Origin: Desulfurivibrio sp044068515
Lineage (GTDB): Bacteria; Desulfobacterota; Desulfobulbia; Desulfobulbales; Desulfurivibrionaceae
Assembly (NCBI RefSeq): GCF_044068515.1
Contig: NZ_JBIPKI010000037.1
Span: 1 to 25,739 of the forward strand
Length of the DNA: 25,739 nucleotides
Direction: 5' to 3'
A program made the position numbers and the translations under genes. Positions 8,286 to 15,380 of the stretch are shown piece by piece. The stretch's first letter is position 1. Every line of letters begins with the position of its first letter. The notes beneath the pieces were generated by a model that saw only the letters and a list, made by a program, of their open reading frames with translations, ran no database searches and was not told the DNA's origin.

Positions 8286-9020
8286 ATGACATCGAAAGGA
8301 CATATCACATACAAGCTATCGAGCTCTAAGGAATGTATTGCAGAAAGCCCGGTACCATTCATCATTGAAAACTCTGAGTACTCGGTAAATGCCCTACTTA
8401 AAACTTCTGAGGATGAACTGCTCTTACGTTTAGATTTGGAGGGCCCTAATCTTAGTCAAGGTTCACATAGCACTACTGATCTGATAGCGAAACAAGTAAT
8501 TGAGTGGCTTGCTGTTAGACGGGGCGTAACATTGCTGCAGCCGGAGGTACTTGAGAATGAACTGGGACCGCCCCTGCGTTGGGGGCCTTGGAGCAAGTTA
8601 AGTACCTTCACGATTTCAGTGCCTCCGCCGATTACAATAAACCACGTTGATGTCAATGAATTAGCATCTCATCTAAATTCCAAGGAACCCGAGATCCACA
8701 TGTTGTTTGGTATGTATGCACTTGCTATGGAGCAGAGTCCAATCGCAAAATTCATGTTGCTGTATAGTATACTATATTTTATAGCGGGTGATTCACAGGG
8801 TAAAATTGATAAACTCATATGGAGTTTATCCCCTGGGGAGCAGCATATAGAAAGGGCCCGGCATGATAAAGAAGGGACGAGGTTTACGAAAATCCGTAAT
8901 GACATCGGCCACCCAAAGCGTCGGGATAGAGCAGAAATCAATCGGCTTGAACCAGATGTCAAGAATGCTTTGTCTGATCTCTGCAAAGTCGTTCGCATGG
9001 CTATTAATCGCTATTACTAA
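8286..9020 (+). CDS. Uncharacterised protein with a C-terminal HEPN-like R-x4-H motif
   Basis: I do not recognise the family of this 244-residue protein. The N-terminal half (1-120) is predicted to be beta-rich. The C-terminal half (about 125-244) is helical and contains RNDIGH at 204-209, within FTKIRNDIGHP. This fits the R-x4-6-H active-site pattern of HEPN ribonucleases, and the preceding helices with YSILYFIAGDS (160-170) fit the first part of such a bundle. HEPN proteins are common in defence islands, where they degrade RNA upon infection. The gene lies 135 nt after the Type ISP gene on the same strand. No good SD sequence is seen before ATG 8286. The HEPN call rests on one short motif plus helix pattern and needs a structure search. 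Confidence 0.55.
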   Translation: MTSKGHITYKLSSSKECIAESPVPFIIENSEYSVNALLKTSEDELLLRLDLEGPNLSQGSHSTTDLIAKQVIEWLAVRRGVTLLQPEVLENELGPPLRWGPWSKLSTFTISVPPPITINHVDVNELASHLNSKEPEIHMLFGMYALAMEQSPIAKFMLLYSILYFIAGDSQGKIDKLIWSLSPGEQHIERARHDKEGTRFTKIRNDIGHPKRRDRAEINRLEPDVKNALSDLCKVVRMAINRYY

Positions 9021-9171
9021 TAAGTTCATAAAATGCTAGATATTATAGGCATTTGTGATACAGGAGCGGCCCCGGATGTTCGGACAGGTCGGTGGCAGAA
9101 ATAGGATGGAATGCTACGCTTACGGCTAGTCTTTGGCGCCCGGACTTCTACTCGCTATTTAGCACATAAGT

Positions 9172-9651
9172 GTGTCAGTTTCAAATGGAATCAACTACAC
9201 CCAAAAGTTCTGGTATAATTTTATGAAAATCAATAAAGCAAAATTTTATCGTTCTCTTGTTGTTTTGGGTGGCAGTTTAAGAGAAATAATAGAAATGAAT
9301 GAACATTCGTCACCATTCGACGAGAAAGGGGAATTGCATAATTATATTAGAGAGTTTATAGATAGTTGGTTAAATGAAAAGTATAAAGATTATTGCCAAA
9401 AGTTATCTTATGTCGAAAGAAAAAAATTAATTGATAATATTTTTGAATACATTCTGGCCGAACATCTATTACTCCGAGACTCTGACATTAAAGAAAAACA
9501 ACACGATTATGACTACTACTCAGATCTTTACCTAATCAACACAAATGAAAATAAATATGGAGGGAAATATCTTGGCACTTCATTTCGTGACAATGGTCCT
9601 TTTGGATCTTTGCCTCTTTACGATGATTATTCTGAAGAGAGTGAGTCATAA
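9172..9651 (+). CDS. AT-rich orphan, uncharacterised, start uncertain
   Basis: The frame encodes up to 159 residues from GTG 9172, or 142 from ATG 9223. The protein is charged and helical in its first 110 residues (for example LREIIEMNEH and SYVERKKLIDNIFEYILAEH), then has a Tyr/Asp-rich stretch (HDYDYYSDLYL) and an acidic end (DDYSEESES). No signal peptide, membrane segment or known motif is visible. TGGTATAAT at 9210-9218 is a textbook extended -10 element but lies between the two start candidates, so the later ATG would be almost leaderless. Composition is as AT-rich as the PRTase operon, marking it as accessory DNA. It could be an immunity, effector or phage-derived gene; no function is proposed. 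Confidence 0.5.
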   Translation: MSVSNGINYTQKFWYNFMKINKAKFYRSLVVLGGSLREIIEMNEHSSPFDEKGELHNYIREFIDSWLNEKYKDYCQKLSYVERKKLIDNIFEYILAEHLLLRDSDIKEKQHDYDYYSDLYLINTNENKYGGKYLGTSFRDNGPFGSLPLYDDYSEESES

Positions 9652-9744
9652 AATGACAGATCCGGACTAAGCACTGCGTAAGCTTACTTATGTGTCCAAC
9701 TAACCTTAATGTCTTGCGTTTTGCAGAAAAAAGTTAATGGCCTC

Positions 9745-9752
9745 AAAGGAGG
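9745..9752 (+). promoter_or_regulatory. Strong ribosome binding site of the SRAP gene
   Basis: AAAGGAGG sits 6 nt before ATG 9759. It fixes the start so that the second residue is Cys, which is required because SRAP proteins use the Cys exposed after Met removal. Confidence 0.8.
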
Positions 9753-9758
9753 CATAAC

Positions 9759-10433
9759 ATGTGCGGCCGCTTCGCCAACGCGATCCCTCCCCAGATTTTG
9801 ATGGATTATTTTGCGTTGCCTGAGGTGCCGACGGTCCCCCAGCACTGGAATATCGCGCCAAGCCAACTGGTCCCGGTCGTCAAAACCGCTCACGAAGGAA
9901 TCCGCCAACTGACCATGGCCCGCTGGGGCCTGATCCCCCATTGGGCCAAGGACCTGGCCATCGGTAATCGGCTGATCAACGCCCGTAGCGAGACGGTTCA
10001 TGAGAAGCCGGCCTTCCGCAAAGCATTCCGGGCCCGGCGCTGCCTGGTCCCGGCCAGCGGCTTCTATGAATGGGCCAAAACCGCCAACAAGAAGGTGCCC
10101 TACTTTATCAGCATGAAGGAGGGTGTGCCGATGGCCCTGGCCGGGATCTGGGATAGCTGGGATACTCCGGAGGGCGAGGCGCTGGAAAGCTTCTCTATCC
10201 TGACCACGGCGGCCAACAGCCTGCTGCAGCCGATCCATGACCGGATGCCGGTCATCTGCCAACCCGCTGATTTCGCGTTCTGGCTGGACCAATCCGTCAC
10301 CGACCCGGCCAAACTCCAGCCGCTCCTGCAGCCCTGTCCCGCTGAAATCCTGCAATCCTGGCCGGTCTCAACCCTGGTCAACAATCCCCGCCATGACAGC
10401 GCGGAGTGCATCCAGCCGGTAACCAAGGCCTAA
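9759..10433 (+). CDS. SRAP-domain abasic-site-processing protein (YedK/HMCES family)
   Basis: The 224 residues match the full SRAP domain. It opens with MCGRF, where Cys2 becomes the N-terminal nucleophile that forms a thiazolidine crosslink with abasic sites in single-stranded DNA. Other hallmarks are the WNIAPSQ segment (30-36, with N31), RWGLIPHWAK (55-64), NARSETV (74-80), GFYEW with E104, and HDRMP with H160. Together these residues make the conserved active site. The protein shields abasic sites in ssDNA from error-prone processing. It converges with umuC across a gap of only 10 nt, so two DNA-damage genes meet tail to tail. The GC content matches the right flank of the window, suggesting a host gene or an old acquisition. 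Confidence 0.93.
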   Translation: MCGRFANAIPPQILMDYFALPEVPTVPQHWNIAPSQLVPVVKTAHEGIRQLTMARWGLIPHWAKDLAIGNRLINARSETVHEKPAFRKAFRARRCLVPASGFYEWAKTANKKVPYFISMKEGVPMALAGIWDSWDTPEGEALESFSILTTAANSLLQPIHDRMPVICQPADFAFWLDQSVTDPAKLQPLLQPCPAEILQSWPVSTLVNNPRHDSAECIQPVTKA

Positions 10434-10443
10434 GGCACACCCC

Positions 10444-11712
10444 TTAAGAAACCACCGGCAACTCATGCCAGGAGGTGGTGTAGGCCGGCGACTTACTGGT
10501 CTGCCGGTTCTTCCAGGACTTCCGGAACCCGGTGGCGGCACTGTGCAGGGTATCCCGCCCCCAGCGTTGATTGATCCGGTCCATGGCGGCCATCAGCTTT
10601 TCCTGGCCCGGCCGGAGTGGCTGGAAGAGGCTGGGCTGAACAAAGCCGGCGTCAGCCAGGTCCAGCAGGACCACCCCCACCTTCTGATAAGCGAAGCCGG
10701 AACGATAAATCCGGCGCAGGGCCTCAGTGGCCCGGCTGATCAATGCCGGGGTGGAGGCGGTGGGTTGAGCCAGGGCGACGGTCAGGCTGTTGGCGTACTG
10801 GGGCTCGCCGGGGCGAAAGCGATTGGTGGTGAGAAAGACCTGGAGGCAGCCGGCGTGCAGGTGCTGCTCCCGCATTTTGGCGGCGGCCACCGAGACGTAA
10901 GTGGCCAGGGCCTCCCGCAGTCCGCTCAGCTCGGTAACCGGCCGGCCGAAGGAGCGCGAGGTGATAATCGACTTGTTGGGTGCCGGGCTTTGCTCGAGCG
11001 GCAGGCAGGAGACCCCCCGCAGCTCCAGGGCGGTCCGCAGGCCGGTCACCGTGAGCCTTTTGCGCAGCCAGTCCTCGTCGGCCTTGCTCAAAGCCAGGGC
11101 GGTGCGGATGCCCCGGGCAGCCAGTTTCGCCGCCGACCGGTAGCCGATCCCCCAGACATCCTCCACCGCCAGGGCGGCCAGATGATGGTCCCGTTCCCGG
11201 CCCGCTTCCGGAAGTACGAAAACTCCGCCCTGCTCCGGCTGTTTTTTGGCTACCCGGTTGGCCACTTTGGCCAGCGTCTTGGTGGGGCCAAAGCCGATGG
11301 CCACCGGGATCCCGACCTGCCGGCGGATTTTAGCCCGGAGCTGGCGGCCGTTTTCCCGCAGGGCGGCCGGGCTGGCTGCGGGCAAGCGGATAAAGGCCTC
11401 GTCGATGGAATAGACTTCCACCTCGGGTTCGAGCTGGGCGAGGATGTCCATGACCCGCTGGGAGAGATCGGCGTAAAGGGGGTAATTGGAGGAAAAGACT
11501 TCGACCCGGTGGGTGGCGATCAGCTGGCGGCACTGGAAAAAGGGTTCGCCCATTTTGATCCCCAGGGCCTTGGCCTCGTTGGAGCGGGCGATGATGCAGC
11601 CGTCGTTGTTGGACAGCACCACCACCGGTCGGCCTTCGAGCCTGGGGTTGAACAGCCGCTCGCAGGAAACGTAGAAGTTGTTGCAGTCGAGCAGCGCGAA
11701 AACCCCGGCCAT
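10444..11712 (-). CDS. umuC: Y-family translesion DNA polymerase V catalytic subunit
   Basis: The 422-residue protein starts MAGVFALLDCNNFYVSCERL with catalytic D9, continues with SNNDGCIIARS (35-45) and YSIDEAFI with D104 and E105, all standard Y-family palm residues. HhH motifs follow around VEDVWGIGYRSAAKLAARGI, then the little-finger domain. The C-terminal sequence SPAYTTSWHELP is the typical UmuC tail. With UmuD' it forms Pol V, which copies damaged DNA during the SOS response. It lies 9 nt after umuD in one operon. It is about the same length as E. coli UmuC, with no visible damage. Confidence 0.95.
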   Translation of the reverse strand: MAGVFALLDCNNFYVSCERLFNPRLEGRPVVVLSNNDGCIIARSNEAKALGIKMGEPFFQCRQLIATHRVEVFSSNYPLYADLSQRVMDILAQLEPEVEVYSIDEAFIRLPAASPAALRENGRQLRAKIRRQVGIPVAIGFGPTKTLAKVANRVAKKQPEQGGVFVLPEAGRERDHHLAALAVEDVWGIGYRSAAKLAARGIRTALALSKADEDWLRKRLTVTGLRTALELRGVSCLPLEQSPAPNKSIITSRSFGRPVTELSGLREALATYVSVAAAKMREQHLHAGCLQVFLTTNRFRPGEPQYANSLTVALAQPTASTPALISRATEALRRIYRSGFAYQKVGVVLLDLADAGFVQPSLFQPLRPGQEKLMAAMDRINQRWGRDTLHSAATGFRKSWKNRQTSKSPAYTTSWHELPVVS

Positions 11713-11721
11713 GGCCGCACC

Positions 11722-12159
11722 CTAGAGGGAGTGAATGACGGAGGTAACCACCCCCCAGATTTCGCCGGCGGTCTCCTCGGTCAGTTCGATGGGGGGATAG
11801 TCGGGGTTTTCGGCCACCAGGCGGACCAGGCCATTCTCCTGCTGCAGGCGTTTGACCGTCAGCTCGCCGTTGACCACCGCGATCACCACCTTGCCGCTGA
11901 CCGGCTCCAGGGAGCGGTCCACCACCAGAATATCGCCATGGTGGATCCCGGCCCCGATCATGGAGTCGCCGGCCACCCGGACAAAGAAGGTGGCGGCCGG
12001 ATGCTTGACCAGGAAGTCATTGAGATCGAGGCGGCTGTCGACATAATCGTCGGCCGGCGACGGAAAGCCGGCCGAAACCTCGCCGGCGAACAGGGGACTT
12101 TTCAGCTCGGTCTGGCGGTTGAAGCCATAGATGGCAGCGATGGTGGGAGAGGTTTTCAT
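11722..12159 (-). CDS. umuD: UmuD, self-cleaving SOS mutagenesis protein (S24/LexA-like peptidase)
   Basis: The 145-residue protein has the UmuD layout. The cleavage region VSAGFPSPADDY contains the expected Ala-Gly scissile bond (A30-G31). The nucleophile is S66 in AGDSMIGAGI, and K103 in GELTVKRL is the general base. RecA-ssDNA filaments trigger self-cleavage to UmuD', which then joins UmuC. The gene heads the umuDC operon. The usual enterobacterial LexA box was not seen in the 152 nt upstream. Lineages outside the gammaproteobacteria use other SOS boxes, so regulation by LexA remains likely but not shown. Confidence 0.94.
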   Translation of the reverse strand: MKTSPTIAAIYGFNRQTELKSPLFAGEVSAGFPSPADDYVDSRLDLNDFLVKHPAATFFVRVAGDSMIGAGIHHGDILVVDRSLEPVSGKVVIAVVNGELTVKRLQQENGLVRLVAENPDYPPIELTEETAGEIWGVVTSVIHSL

Positions 12160-12246
12160 GAGGGCATCTTACCAGACCTGGGGGGTGGGGCAAATGGTTC
12201 TTGCCTCAGGTTGGTATGCCGTGTTTTCATTTTTGTCGTATTGGGC

Positions 12247-12275
12247 TTGAGATGACGTAAACTTCACCTTAGAAT
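12247..12275 (+). promoter_or_regulatory. Sigma70-type promoter for the AP2-domain gene
   Basis: TTGAGA at 12247-12252 and TAGAAT at 12270-12275 are separated by exactly 17 nt. Each hexamer matches the consensus in five of six positions. A start about 7 nt downstream would give a leader of some 40 nt before ATG 12324. It lies in the divergent region shared with umuD. Confidence 0.65.
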
Positions 12276-12323
12276 CGAGGCAACTACAATAGACAAACAT
12301 AATCCGCAACCTTGCGAGGAAAA

Positions 12324-12950
12324 ATGGTTGAAAGATCTATGCGTAAAAAACACAAGTATGTGGTTAGAATTGATCAGGAAAGCAAGCGAACTTACGGCTG
12401 GTTTGTTCGAGTGTACTTCATGGGCAAAACCCATACCAAGTTTTTTTCCGATGGCAAGCACGGTGGTCGTAATTCCAGCCTACGGAAGGCGTTGGCTTGG
12501 CGTGATCAAACCGAGATAAGTCTGGGTAAGGTCCGTACCGAAAGGCATATTGTTTCGGTAAGCAATACCAGTACTGGGGTGGTCGGAGTGCGGCATAATG
12601 AAAAACTAAACCGTTACGAGGTGAGCTGGGTCACCCAAGAAGGCAAGCAGGGCAAGACTTCCATCTCCATCCGCAAGCACGGCAAAGAGAAGGCCTTCGA
12701 GTTGGCCTGCCGGATCCGGCAGGAGAAGGAAGCGGAGCGTCTGGGACTGGAAAAGACCACCGCCTCCCGCCGGCGCCTCAGCCAAAAGTCCGGGGCACCA
12801 GTTACGGCAAAAACTGCTCAAACATTTCGGGCGACCAAAACCGCTGCATTGGGTGAAAAAACCGGATCAGCTCCAAAGTCCAAACCGGCCATAAAAGCCG
12901 GAAAGACTATTACAGCCAAGCCGGCCCCCAAAACGCAGAGGCGGAGTTGA
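12324..12950 (+). CDS. Tandem AP2-domain protein with histone-H1-like basic tail
   Basis: From ATG 12324, preceded by GAGGA at 12316-12320, the protein has about 208 residues; TTG 12312 and ATG 12339 are alternative starts. Two AP2-like units are visible. The first is KYVVRIDQESKRTYGWFVRV with FMGKTHTKFFSDGKHGG and a helix KALAWRDQTE. The second is TGVVGVRHNEKLNRYEVSW with GKTSISIRKHGKEKAFELACRIRQEKE. AP2 units are three-stranded sheets plus a helix that bind DNA, and they occur in bacterial and phage proteins and in HNH endonucleases. The last 65 residues are a Lys/Ala/Pro/Thr-rich low-complexity tail (for example KSKPAIKAGKTITAKPAPK) like the tails of bacterial H1-like proteins. No nuclease motif is seen. 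It may be a nucleoid-associated or transcription factor; this role is inferred. Confidence 0.75.
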   Translation: MVERSMRKKHKYVVRIDQESKRTYGWFVRVYFMGKTHTKFFSDGKHGGRNSSLRKALAWRDQTEISLGKVRTERHIVSVSNTSTGVVGVRHNEKLNRYEVSWVTQEGKQGKTSISIRKHGKEKAFELACRIRQEKEAERLGLEKTTASRRRLSQKSGAPVTAKTAQTFRATKTAALGEKTGSAPKSKPAIKAGKTITAKPAPKTQRRS

Positions 12951-13157
12951 CAGGTGGCCACCAATTATCATACTTTGTACATAAAGATGGTCATCTACAC
13001 ATTTACGAATTATAACCGCCCATTTGCTGGTCTTTGAAGGCTTTTCACCTTATGTGTGTCGCCAATCTGTCTGAAAAGCGGGGCCACCTCTATGGGCTTC
13101 TATTCGTTTATGATGATGATAAAGTTATCTGATGATTTAATTTTTAAGGATCATGCA

Positions 13158-13607
13158 ATGAAAATATGCTCAATATTCCTGGCACTTGCGATGATTTTTG
13201 GACTTTTCGGTTGTGCTACAACTAGCCTTGAAAAAAAGACCTTTAAGTCTTATTCAGTCGGTAGCGAAGCGAGTGCCACCATAGGCGAAGCATTTTTGGT
13301 TGATCAAAGTGGTTCGGTCGAAAAAGTCAAAACATGGGTAGGAGTCCTAAACTCTCCGGATGGCTGGAAGGTTGAGGAACGCTACTCTCAGGACTTCGTT
13401 CGCAAGGAACTCATTTACTCAGGTAAGTCTGGCAATACGATTGAAGTCAGCTACCGGGAATTTAGAGGGGGATTTGCCGCACCAGCATTCTTTCAGAACC
13501 TCAAATACGATCTAGCCGAATCCAGTATTATTCGATTTCAGAGATTCCTCATAGAAGTCATACATGCGGACAATCAGACAATTAGATACAAAATTCTAAA
13601 CGATTAG
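13158..13607 (+). CDS. Small predicted lipoprotein, function unknown
   Basis: I chose ATG 13158 over the upstream in-frame codon at 13056 because AAGGA (13146-13150) sits 7 nt before it and a signal peptide starts exactly there. The 149-residue product has a Lys at position 2, a hydrophobic stretch to residue 18 and a lipobox LFGC with C19, so it should be lipidated and exported. The mature part has no Cys and a predicted beta-rich pattern (SYSVGSEASATIGEAFLVDQ, VKTWVGVLNSPDGWKVEERY, GNTIEVSYREF). I do not recognise a family. It stands alone between the AP2 gene and the mobile element. Confidence 0.75.
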   Translation: MKICSIFLALAMIFGLFGCATTSLEKKTFKSYSVGSEASATIGEAFLVDQSGSVEKVKTWVGVLNSPDGWKVEERYSQDFVRKELIYSGKSGNTIEVSYREFRGGFAAPAFFQNLKYDLAESSIIRFQRFLIEVIHADNQTIRYKILND

Positions 13608-13849
13608 TCTTCTTCTTGGATTGCGGCCGGCCCAATGCCGAGCCATTAAGCCTATCATCTGACTGTCGATTTTGCTATGGTGCTACATTCGCTCTTGGAT
13701 TTATTGTGAAAGTGTTTTTTCAGAAGCGCTATTATCAAAACCCGAAGAATTGGCAATCCCGCCCGCAATAATCCACAAATTTAATTCGTAATCCGTAGGA
13801 TAAACCCCTCGTAAGAGAAAAGAGCGAACCGGTAGTCCCCCCCCGGTAA
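13608..13849. other. Gene-free spacer between the lipoprotein gene and the mobile element
   Basis: No coding region is supported in this 242-nt stretch. AATCCGTAGG at 13790-13799 repeats 10 nt of the tRNA-Arg fragment at 20285-20294 in the same orientation. It might be a decayed left attachment site, but no homology continues on either side. Confidence 0.5.
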
Positions 13850-14023
13850 TCACAAGCAAGCGATGTCGTCCGGTGTGACAATCACTAGATGCCCGCGCTC
13901 ACCCGGTTTTACACGCGCTTTGAACTCCTCGTCGGTTTCACCTTCCGCCCGGACAACCACCCTGACGCCTGCCGGGCTTATCGCATGCTCAACGCTCTCT
14001 ATCCTTCGTTCCAACGATTTCAT
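13850..14023 (-). CDS. 57-residue small protein, last gene of the element operon
   Basis: The ATG at 14023 overlaps the stop of the DUF5681 gene as ATGA, with a GGAGGTG Shine-Dalgarno sequence inside that gene's end. The product begins MKSLERRIESVEHAI, a likely short helix or coiled coil. It continues with a basic-acidic beta segment VRVVVRAEGETDEEFKAR and ends HLVIVTPDDIACL. Small proteins of this kind often follow terminase-associated genes in phages and satellites. No function is known to me. The overlap with its neighbour supports that it is translated. Confidence 0.6.
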   Translation of the reverse strand: MKSLERRIESVEHAISPAGVRVVVRAEGETDEEFKARVKPGERGHLVIVTPDDIACL

Positions 14024-14463
14024 TTTTTCACCTCCATTTCGAGTTTCCTAAGCCGAGCCTCGATGTCGGCCAATTCAACCGCCTTTCCGTGCTGTTCAAC
14101 CAGTTTACCCAAGGCCGCCGCTTCTGTCGGACCGATCTCTCCCGCCGCCACCGCAGCCAGAATCGCCGCTGTGATTCTGGGCAGATCGCCGGGTTCTTTC
14201 ATCTCTGGTAACGAAACAGTAACCGGCCGATCCTTAGCCGGTGGTATCAGCCTTTCCAGGCAAAGCTTTAATGCCTGGAAATCACCATCCAGAGCCATTT
14301 CCAAAACGCGACGTGTAAGGGCCTCGGCCTCACCGTCCAACAAAGCCAGGGCTGCCATGGTCGTTTTATTACGCGCTCCCTTTGGTCGGCCGGCAGGGTT
14401 TCCAGACTGCCCCGGCTGAAAGGGCTTGCCGCGCTGCTTTTTGCCTGTTTTTTCAGCGGCCAT
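14020..14463 (-). CDS. DUF5681-type protein, phage terminase-associated
   Basis: The start is ATG 14463. The same frame is open further right, but there it only shadows the overlapping 117-residue gene. The 147 residues contain the hallmark FQPGQSGNPAGRPKGARNK at 15-33, which defines the DUF5681 N terminus. A helical region DGEAEALTRRVLEMALDGDFQALKLCLERLIP (43-74) follows, and the C-terminal end (ELADIEARLRKLEMEV) looks like a coiled coil. Such proteins are often encoded just before large terminase genes in phages, and a small-terminase-like or DNA-binding role has been suspected. Here no large terminase follows, which fits a satellite that redirects a helper's packaging motor. That use is inference. 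It overlaps the upstream gene by 11 nt and the downstream gene by 4 nt. Confidence 0.78.
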   Translation of the reverse strand: MAAEKTGKKQRGKPFQPGQSGNPAGRPKGARNKTTMAALALLDGEAEALTRRVLEMALDGDFQALKLCLERLIPPAKDRPVTVSLPEMKEPGDLPRITAAILAAVAAGEIGPTEAAALGKLVEQHGKAVELADIEARLRKLEMEVKK

Positions 14464-14806
14464 TGCCTGCCTCCGCCAACTCGAAAATCCTGGCAATCCG
14501 TGCCTTAAAACTCGCCAGGCTGTCCAAGTGGGCCAGCCACTCGAACTGAACCAGCTCGTCGAGCAACCGAGCAACCTGACCACGGTGAGATCGCTCATGG
14601 CCAAGAAGGAGAGACGCGTTCGCCAAAACCTTTTGCAGTTGCTCAGAGTAAACGCGACCGGGCAGTGGTGCCGGACTGGTGGGAGGGGCCTCGCCCTGTT
14701 TCCACCCATCGGCCAAGGCAGAGCCGGACCTGGCTTTACTCCCGCGGCTGGGGTTGCCAATTCGGCCGGTTGCCAGTACCTGGAGTCTTTCTTCATCGGT
14801 CATCAT
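14453..14806 (-). CDS. Uncharacterised 117-residue element protein
   Basis: The start MMTDEERLQVLATG at 14806 is preceded by a purine-rich GTGAGGATGA. The C-terminal half is helical (SEQLQKVLANASLLLGHE, VARLLDELVQFEWLAHLDSLASFKARIARIFELAEAG). Residues 20-48 are low-complexity and polar. No known motif was recognised. Its end overlaps the start of the DUF5681 gene by 11 nt, which indicates translational coupling. It could be a partner in packaging or in control of the element. The 106 nt between it and the next upstream gene hold no clear reading frame. Confidence 0.6.
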   Translation of the reverse strand: MMTDEERLQVLATGRIGNPSRGSKARSGSALADGWKQGEAPPTSPAPLPGRVYSEQLQKVLANASLLLGHERSHRGQVARLLDELVQFEWLAHLDSLASFKARIARIFELAEAGNGR

Positions 14807-14912
14807 TTCATCCTCACGTGCTGTTGCCCAAGATGGGCCAAGTTATGATGTTACCCCTGCTTGATGGTTCACGGCCTTCCTCAATAGCCGCTTCCTGCTC
14901 AAAAACCGGGGG

Positions 14913-15083
14913 CTAACCCACTTTTTTTTGGGTTCTGGGTGTTTCACATTCTCTCGAACGCTTCCCCATCCGATAAGGCCAGAGGGGGCAGCTTGCTACA
15001 GGGCAGAGCCGCGCTTCGAGGGGTTGCCCGCCGGAGCAGTCCAGGCACTTCCGCCGGATTGCCTTAATCGGTGTTAATTTCAT
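14913..15083 (-). CDS. 56-residue phage-type Cys4 zinc-binding protein
   Basis: ATG 15083 lies 12 nt after the stop of the preceding gene with AGAGGAT as SD sequence. The product MKLTPIKAIRRKCLDCSGG continues into EARLCPVASCPLWPYRMGKR. This fits a small family common in prophages with the pattern KAIRxxCxDC...RxC...CPLxPYRxG. Cysteines 13, 16, 27 and 32 probably bind one zinc ion. Its function is not established. The gene supports the phage or satellite nature of the operon. Confidence 0.72.
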   Translation of the reverse strand: MKLTPIKAIRRKCLDCSGGQPLEARLCPVASCPLWPYRMGKRSRECETPRTQKKVG

Positions 15084-15095
15084 GGCCTATCCTCT

Positions 15096-15380
15096 TTAGT
15101 GTATTTGCACCCGAGGTCCCTTGCTGCCGCAGATAATCGCAAACACTTTGCCGCAGCCGGAACACCTCCAGCCGTCCGGGGTTTCGTGATACAGGTTCGC
15201 GTCGCATTTGCCGCAGCCGTAGCCGGTGGCCTTCCGGGGCTCTGGTGGCGTTCTAACCTTTTGGGTACTGGTTTCCCGCTCAACTGTCGCAAGAGTCGCA
15301 GGAATCGCAGTCGCAACCGGCCCGCGATTGTCATTTGTGGTTTCGCCTTCAAGGGTTTTCAGGAAGTCCCGGAGGCTCAT
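15096..15380 (-). CDS. 94-residue zinc-ribbon protein
   Basis: ATG 15380 overlaps the TGA of the primase gene (ATGA), a clear coupling signal. The N-terminal 50 residues are polar linker. A zinc ribbon follows with CGKC (C56, C59) and CSGC (C73, C76), 13 residues apart. In plasmid and phage primases such a ribbon often precedes or accompanies the catalytic domain to contact the DNA template. Here a separate ribbon right after a primase that lacks one may supply that part; this is inference. The protein ends GPRVQIH. Confidence 0.68.
   Translation of the reverse strand: MSLRDFLKTLEGETTNDNRGPVATAIPATLATVERETSTQKVRTPPEPRKATGYGCGKCDANLYHETPDGWRCSGCGKVFAIICGSKGPRVQIH

Noticed and set aside
12160..12246. 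LexA box upstream of umuD
   Set aside because: Neither the CTGT-N8-ACAG type nor the Geobacter-type GGTT-based motif matches; no site could be supported by eye.
10465..12255. Long + strand open frame opposite umuC and umuD
   Set aside because: It is Gly/Gln-rich shadow coding of GC-rich DNA; the - strand carries clear UmuC and UmuD motifs.
12953..12962. Palindrome GGTGGCCACC just after the AP2 gene
   Set aside because: A single 10-bp palindrome without T-run or repeats; too short to call a terminator or operator.
14464..14796. N-terminal extension of the DUF5681 frame to position 14796
   Set aside because: This part overlaps the 117-residue gene in another frame and has shadow-like composition; the domain starts at ATG 14463.
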